A DNA stretch of 64,000 nt. Source: Siphonodentalium dalli. Its lineage: Eukaryota > Mollusca > Scaphopoda > Gadilida > Siphonodentaliidae. Positions 62,101 to 64,000 of the stretch are shown here, in pieces (the stretch's first letter is position 1; every line of letters starts with the position of its first letter). The position numbers and the translations under genes were made by a program. The stretch covers positions 67,611,675 through 67,675,674 of the forward strand of contig CP136065.1 in NCBI GenBank assembly GCA_032622095.1. The letters run 5' to 3'. The notes below the pieces were generated by a model. That model ran no database searches. It saw only the letters and a list, made by a program, of their open reading frames with translations, and was not told the DNA's origin.

Positions 62101-62248
62101 CACGTGCCGAGAAACTGTCGGTTGTATTGGTTACAATGTGCAGTCTGTTGGTTCCCGTGTCTGTGAAATCCAACATGAAGCTTGCACTTTTGATCGACAC
62201 GATGCAGTTTACGTTCCGGGTTGGACATATTGTCACGCATGTGGCTGA
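47146..62248 (+). CDS. Type II membrane protein with F5/8C (F-type-lectin-like) and PAN-like domains, 5 exons
   Basis: Model assembled by eye: exons 47146-47260, 48130-48183, 53620-53838, 57698-57949 and 62019-62248. All boundaries are GT/AG, every junction is phase 1, and the total is 289 codons plus TGA. Exon 1 encodes a short polar tail with KK and a hydrophobic anchor (WLIVVCLTFVILVLATVVVI), i.e. a signal-anchor. Exon 2 is a stalk (PSTSKVYVESGRLSPNP). Exon 3 begins the F5/8C domain: NIALNK, AVDG, DPWWLVDLGGQYMVHRVIIY, NR. Exon 4 completes it: YRLHNFTIAVS, HPVNGRYLRVQIF, LTLCEVEVF. Exon 5 is cysteine-rich and PAN/apple-like: CEVTCRETVGCIGYN...CEIQHEAC. F-type lectins bind fucose, but the usual NRxDCC loop is here NRAVAG, so sugar binding may be lost. 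Exon 2 is the least certain; the 3' end is without a clear polyadenylation signal. A cell-surface recognition role is inferred. Confidence 0.75.
47261..48129. other. Intron 1 of the lectin-like gene
   Basis: No mobile element resolved. A poly-C run is at 47464-47475. A block near 47800-47840 (GTCGTCCAAAAGTGGTAGATA) resembles the GTCTACCGCTTT(T/C)GG(G/A) module found at 26590 and 48790, in opposite orientation. Confidence 0.4.
48304..48673. mobile_element. piggyBac-like MITE with double-hairpin core, copy c
   Basis: TTAA flanks at 48300-48303 and 48674-48677; ends CCCTTTACCCAACA and TGTTGGATAAAGGG. Two 67-bp palindromes are at about 48455-48521 and 48581-48647. It lies in intron 2 of the lectin-like gene and, with a shorter spacer, is independent of copies a and b. 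Confidence 0.82.
49482..49639 (+). pseudogene. Frameshifted THAP-domain relic
   Basis: ATG opens MPYKCSVFGRGRSSDSQ and ends near CCIHF. In the next frame the sequence continues FPNDVRDIWRDFCGK and stops at TAA 49637-49639. C-x-VF...(F)HxFPxDxxxxxW is the THAP zinc-finger layout, with the second cysteine replaced (R) and a frame break at about 49553. It corresponds to the shorter relic at 26490. A transposase of P-element type is the usual carrier, but a captured host exon is possible. Confidence 0.5.
49630..50475. repeat. Recurrent AATAAAGAGCGTT motifs
   Basis: AATAAAGAGCGTT occurs at about 49636, 49772 and 49978, and the reverse form AACGCTCTTTATT at about 50460. They are separated by unrelated AT-rich sequence. 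The first follows directly on the THAP relic. No gene is seen in this stretch. Confidence 0.6.
50796..52711 (+). pseudogene. 5'-truncated LINE: RT palm to zinc-binding C-terminus plus 3'UTR
   Basis: An open frame runs from 50796 (no true start; it reads NGITGNLLKLLESYLTDREQ) to TAA at 52160. Motifs in order: REQRVLIEG, GVPQGSILGPLFFLIYINDI, FADDTSIF (catalytic box), WLVKFNPTKTE, HKHLGL, YIRPVLEYASPVW, and a C-terminal SDKCSCGEVETADHFLLYCP zinc-binding end. The endonuclease and RT fingers are missing, so it is a dead-on-arrival copy, but it has no stops and is therefore young or recently active. The 3' stretch has CTCCTCTGAGGAGATGGC and ends near AAATAAAATATTG (about 52711). Same broad clade as the LINE at 40798-43343. 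Confidence 0.85.
54095..54310 (+). repeat. (ATC)/(CAA)-rich simple-sequence tract
   Basis: Imperfect TCATCATTATCA, TTTTCGTCG and CAACAACAACAACAACAA runs. Confidence 0.65.
55410..55680 (+). repeat. Dispersed repeat, partner of 36690-36955
   Basis: Opens GGGTTACCCAGCGTTGCCCA and closes ATCGCGATTAACTCGT...AATAAAGAAGTATTTATT. Confidence 0.5.
56583..56758 (+). repeat. 44-bp minisatellite, four copies, alternating variants
   Basis: GCCATGACTACTCTATGAT then (A/C)TGTCCATCTATTACTGAGTC and CGTC. The variable base alternates A, C, A, C, so the array is two copies of an 88-bp dimer. Confidence 0.85.
57298..57440 (+). repeat. Dispersed repeat, copy 3
   Basis: Matches 46540-46660 (ACTGATTTGGG(G/C)AGATTAA, TATCGA(T/A)A, TTTGAAATTGAT) and, inverted, 46077-46170. 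Confidence 0.5.
58620..58795 (+). pseudogene. LINE C-terminal zinc-binding fragment
   Basis: The frame reads NYLPIETGSWSKSNELNEER then VYTHCTRCPIGDENHLIMEC, the same layout as LPVETGRW...CPLC...GDEFHYLFEC at 25638-26264. It is only about 60 codons, without start or neighbouring domains, inside intron 4. Confidence 0.6.
59640..59913 (+). mobile_element. LINE 3' end with TTGAATC tail
   Basis: Ends AATAAAGAATCTTGAATCTT then GAAT, i.e. a polyadenylation-like hexamer followed by a repeated 7-8-base tail, as in CR1/L2-type LINEs. The 5' limit is unresolved; it may belong with the fragment at 58620. Confidence 0.5.
60235..60410 (+). repeat. GCGC / ATATCGCAATA repeat cluster
   Basis: TGTCGCGCT (60235) and AGCGCGACA (about 60310) are inverted ends around TTAATATCGCAAT and TGAATATCGCAAT. 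AATCGCGCCTTTTT follows twice, then CTCAATATCGCAATAAAGG. CpG-dense compared with its surroundings. An earlier half-copy is at about 60020-60065. Confidence 0.55.
60650..61915. mobile_element. TA-flanked MITE with double-hairpin core, interrupted by a second MITE
   Basis: The ends TGTGACCCGCCATATCAAAT and ATTTGATATGGCGGGTCACA are exact inverses and continue inward through CCAGTCGGAAGTCGGGA. TA flanks both sides (60648-60649, 61916-61917), pointing to a Tc1/mariner-type or similar element. Inward lie the same 67-bp palindromes as in the piggyBac-like MITE: one intact at about 60702-60768, the other beginning at about 61002 and split at its centre by the element 61033-61829. The internal spacer contains GACATAAAATAAAAAACATC and GTGTCGTCTGCTCATG. 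There is no coding capacity. Intron 4. Confidence 0.8.
61033..61829. mobile_element. Nested 797-bp MITE with TACACA/TGTGTA subrepeats
   Basis: The ends CACTCTTATGACTAATGTGT and ACACATTAGTTATAAGAGAG are inverted with two mismatches. TA at 61031-61032 and 61830-61831 is the target duplication: the uninterrupted host reads GCGACC-TA-TGGTC, as in the sister palindromes. Many TGTGTA(G) and TACACA motifs cluster near both ends, likely transposase-binding subterminal repeats. Open frames inside show no motif. Confidence 0.8.
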
Positions 62249-62692
62249 GAAGATGATGGGTACGATATGAGAGAGTATGAGAGTCCAAATTAACATCCAC
62301 TTGCCAGTTACGCATAAATGTAATGGAATTGGTTTTCATAACATTAAAATCTTGCATATAATGGTATCAATGTGGTGGGCGGAGCCTAACATATTCTCTC
62401 TTGATATGTTATTACTAGCTTATTCAGTAATTGGTTGAACCCATTTCAGCTTCAGTGGAGTTTTGAGAGATATGGTATGTTGAGAGATATGGTATGTTAT
62501 TTACGCTTACATGTAAGTGTAATCGCATTATGCAGCAATTTACTCTTAATACATACGCTTAAAATTAAGCGTAACTAGCTAATAGATGTGAATTTGACCT
62601 CCAATATATACGAGATGATGACTGAATGAATTTACTACGAATGTACCTGGACACATAGACATACAATGTAATCATAAGCTGTAATTGCACAA
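62249..62692. other. 3' flank / UTR of the lectin-like gene
   Basis: No AATAAA close behind the stop. CATTAAAA at about 62342 is the nearest variant. GAGATATGGTATGTT is duplicated at 62467-62496. Confidence 0.35.
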
Positions 62693-63126
62693 AGATTTTT
62701 TACCCTGTGCCAATGCGTTCTCTTATATATGCGAGTCGACCATAGGTCGCCTCGCATATATAAGAGAATGCATTGGCCTAACAATTTTTTATCATTTGTT
62801 TTAAATAAATGTTTCTGACAATTTTTAGGACATAAAATAAAAAAACATCCATTACCCTGCAGGGAGCCCCACACATAAAATGTATATAGAAGCATATTAT
62901 AGAAGAGTGTCGTCTGCTCATGTTTGTCTGGGGCTCTGTATGGGTGAAATTATAAAATTGTTAAAGAATACAAGAACAAATTATTAAAATTGTAAAACAT
63001 TGTTAGGCCAATGCATTCTCTTATATATGCGAGGCGACCTATGGTCGACTCGCATATATAGGAGAATGCATTGGCACAGGGTAAAAAAATCCCGACTTCC
63101 GACTGGATTTGATATGGCGGGTCACA
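62693..63126. mobile_element. TA-type double-hairpin MITE, second copy, left end truncated
   Basis: Starts abruptly at GATTTTTTACCCTGTGCC, lacking the TGTGACCCGCC end, and finishes with the full GACTGGATTTGATATGGCGG then GTCACA. Both 67-bp palindromes are uninterrupted (about 62708-62774 and 63006-63072). The spacer is the same as in 60650-61915 minus the nested element. Confidence 0.78.
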
Positions 63127-63399
63127 TTTGCTTCACCATTAAATAGTGGGAAATTGCCGCAACGTAAATATCGTATTTTTGTCTAGACCGACAATAAAGA
63201 TATCATTTTGTTATTAAAAAATGACGTCTTCACTGTATGTTCACACTCTCTCATGTTTGCACGTTACGTGTTGCAGGCACTTCGTCTTATAAAACGATAT
63301 GGTGCCAGATAATGAACGGAAATACACCTTTGAAATGCACACGTACCAGTACATATACTACTGCTAACTACATGAGATGTAAAACCTCTAGTTCGATCT

Positions 63400-63605
63400 G
63401 TAGCTACCGACATTTGCCTGTAAATATAATGCAATTATCTCATAAGAATCAACCAAACAGATATTTGCATGCAAATGTCAGTAACCCGGGTACACGTGCA
63501 ACTACATACATTTAACATCTCATGTCGTTAGCTTTGGTATAGATACATCTGATGCATGTTTCCGTTCATATTCTGGCAACATATCGCTTCTACGACGAAC
63601 ATGCC
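63400..63605 (+). repeat. Dispersed repeat, partner of 1176-1385
   Basis: CGACATTTGCCTGTAAAT, TTATCTCATAAGAAT, CGTTAGCTTTGGTATAGA and TGATGCATGTTTCCGTTCAT match the gene 1 intron copy. A TTGCAG at about 63276 looks like an acceptor, but no following exon is convincing. Confidence 0.5.
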
Positions 63606-63671
63606 TGCAAAAAAAACCACGCAGAGTGCAATTTTCCATATGTTTTTAATTTTTCGCACAAAAGTAAAAGA

Positions 63672-64000
63672 AACGCTCTTAATCCTACCATATCAGGACT
63701 CGACTAACACAGAACGCTCTTAATTCTACCATATCAGGACTCGACTAACACAGAACGCTCTTAATTATACAATATCAGGACTCGACTAACACAGAACGCT
63801 CTTAATTATACAATATCAGGACTCGACTAACACAGAACGCTCTTAATTATACCATATCAGGACTCGACTAACACAGAACGCTCTTAATTCTACCATATCA
63901 GGACTCGACTAACACAGAACGCTCTTAATTATACCATATCAGGACTCGACTAACACAGAACGCTCTTAATTATACCATATCAGGACTCGACTAACACAGA
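63672..64000 (+). repeat. 41-bp satellite, eight copies, running off the window
   Basis: AACGCTCTTAATT(A/C)TAC(C/A)ATATCAGGACTC then GACTAACACAG at period 41. Variation is confined to three positions (ATCC/TTCT/TTAT and C/A before ATATC). The array is not terminated at 64000. Confidence 0.9.

Noticed and set aside
63237-63515. Cysteine- and threonine-rich open frame after a TTGCAG acceptor-like site
   Set aside because: Its second half is a dispersed repeat also found in the gene 1 intron; no domain recognised.
63672-64000. CRISPR-like regular repeats
   Set aside because: Contiguous 41-bp satellite without unique spacers, in eukaryotic sequence.

Overview
The window is eukaryotic nuclear DNA from an invertebrate. 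It is AT-rich and gene-poor, with small phase-1 exons separated by kilobases, many miniature inverted-repeat transposons (MITEs) and several decayed APE-type LINEs. An F-type-lectin-like (F5/8C) plus PAN-like membrane protein, together with the repeat style, suggests a lophotrochozoan, most plausibly a mollusc. That placement is inference. No bacterial operon, rRNA, tRNA or CRISPR feature was found.

Region 1 (1-36,582) is a tandem locus of three paralogous genes on the + strand: gene 1 (690-2372), gene 2 (18483-20729) and gene 3 (33529-35775). Each has a signal-peptide exon of 58 coding bases, a phase-1 intron and one exon encoding a lysine-free, arginine-rich, repeat-built secreted protein ending in QIRRFW(Q/R)(E/Q)D. 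Gene 1 is an old, shorter paralog. Genes 2 and 3 are near-identical because a 12.3-kb block (9224-21537) is directly repeated as a 15.0-kb block (21538-36582). The length difference is mostly a 2.84-kb TTAA-flanked transposon present only in the second block. An 81-bp LINE tail is present only in the first. An older 1.2-1.5-kb tandem duplication (8094-9290 / 9588-11143) lies at the left edge.

Region 2 (36,583-47,100) is a transposon graveyard: RTE-like tails, a 46-bp minisatellite, a decayed minus-strand LINE (40798-43343) with a likely GAT-rich tail, a 160-bp near-perfect foldback (44947-45106) and small MITEs.

Region 3 (47,146-62,248) is one spliced + strand gene that I assembled from five exons, all joined in phase 1. 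It encodes a predicted 289-residue type II membrane protein: short cytoplasmic tail, membrane anchor, stalk, F5/8C/F-type-lectin-like domain and cysteine-rich PAN-like end. Its introns hold a second THAP-relic element with a nested 5'-truncated LINE, minisatellites, LINE tails and hairpin MITEs. The window ends inside a 41-bp satellite (63672-64000).

A 67-bp palindrome recurs about ten times as a shared core of two MITE families with unrelated outer ends, one piggyBac-like (TTAA) and one flanked by TA. All coordinates, alignments and gene models were made by eye; splice sites are predictions.
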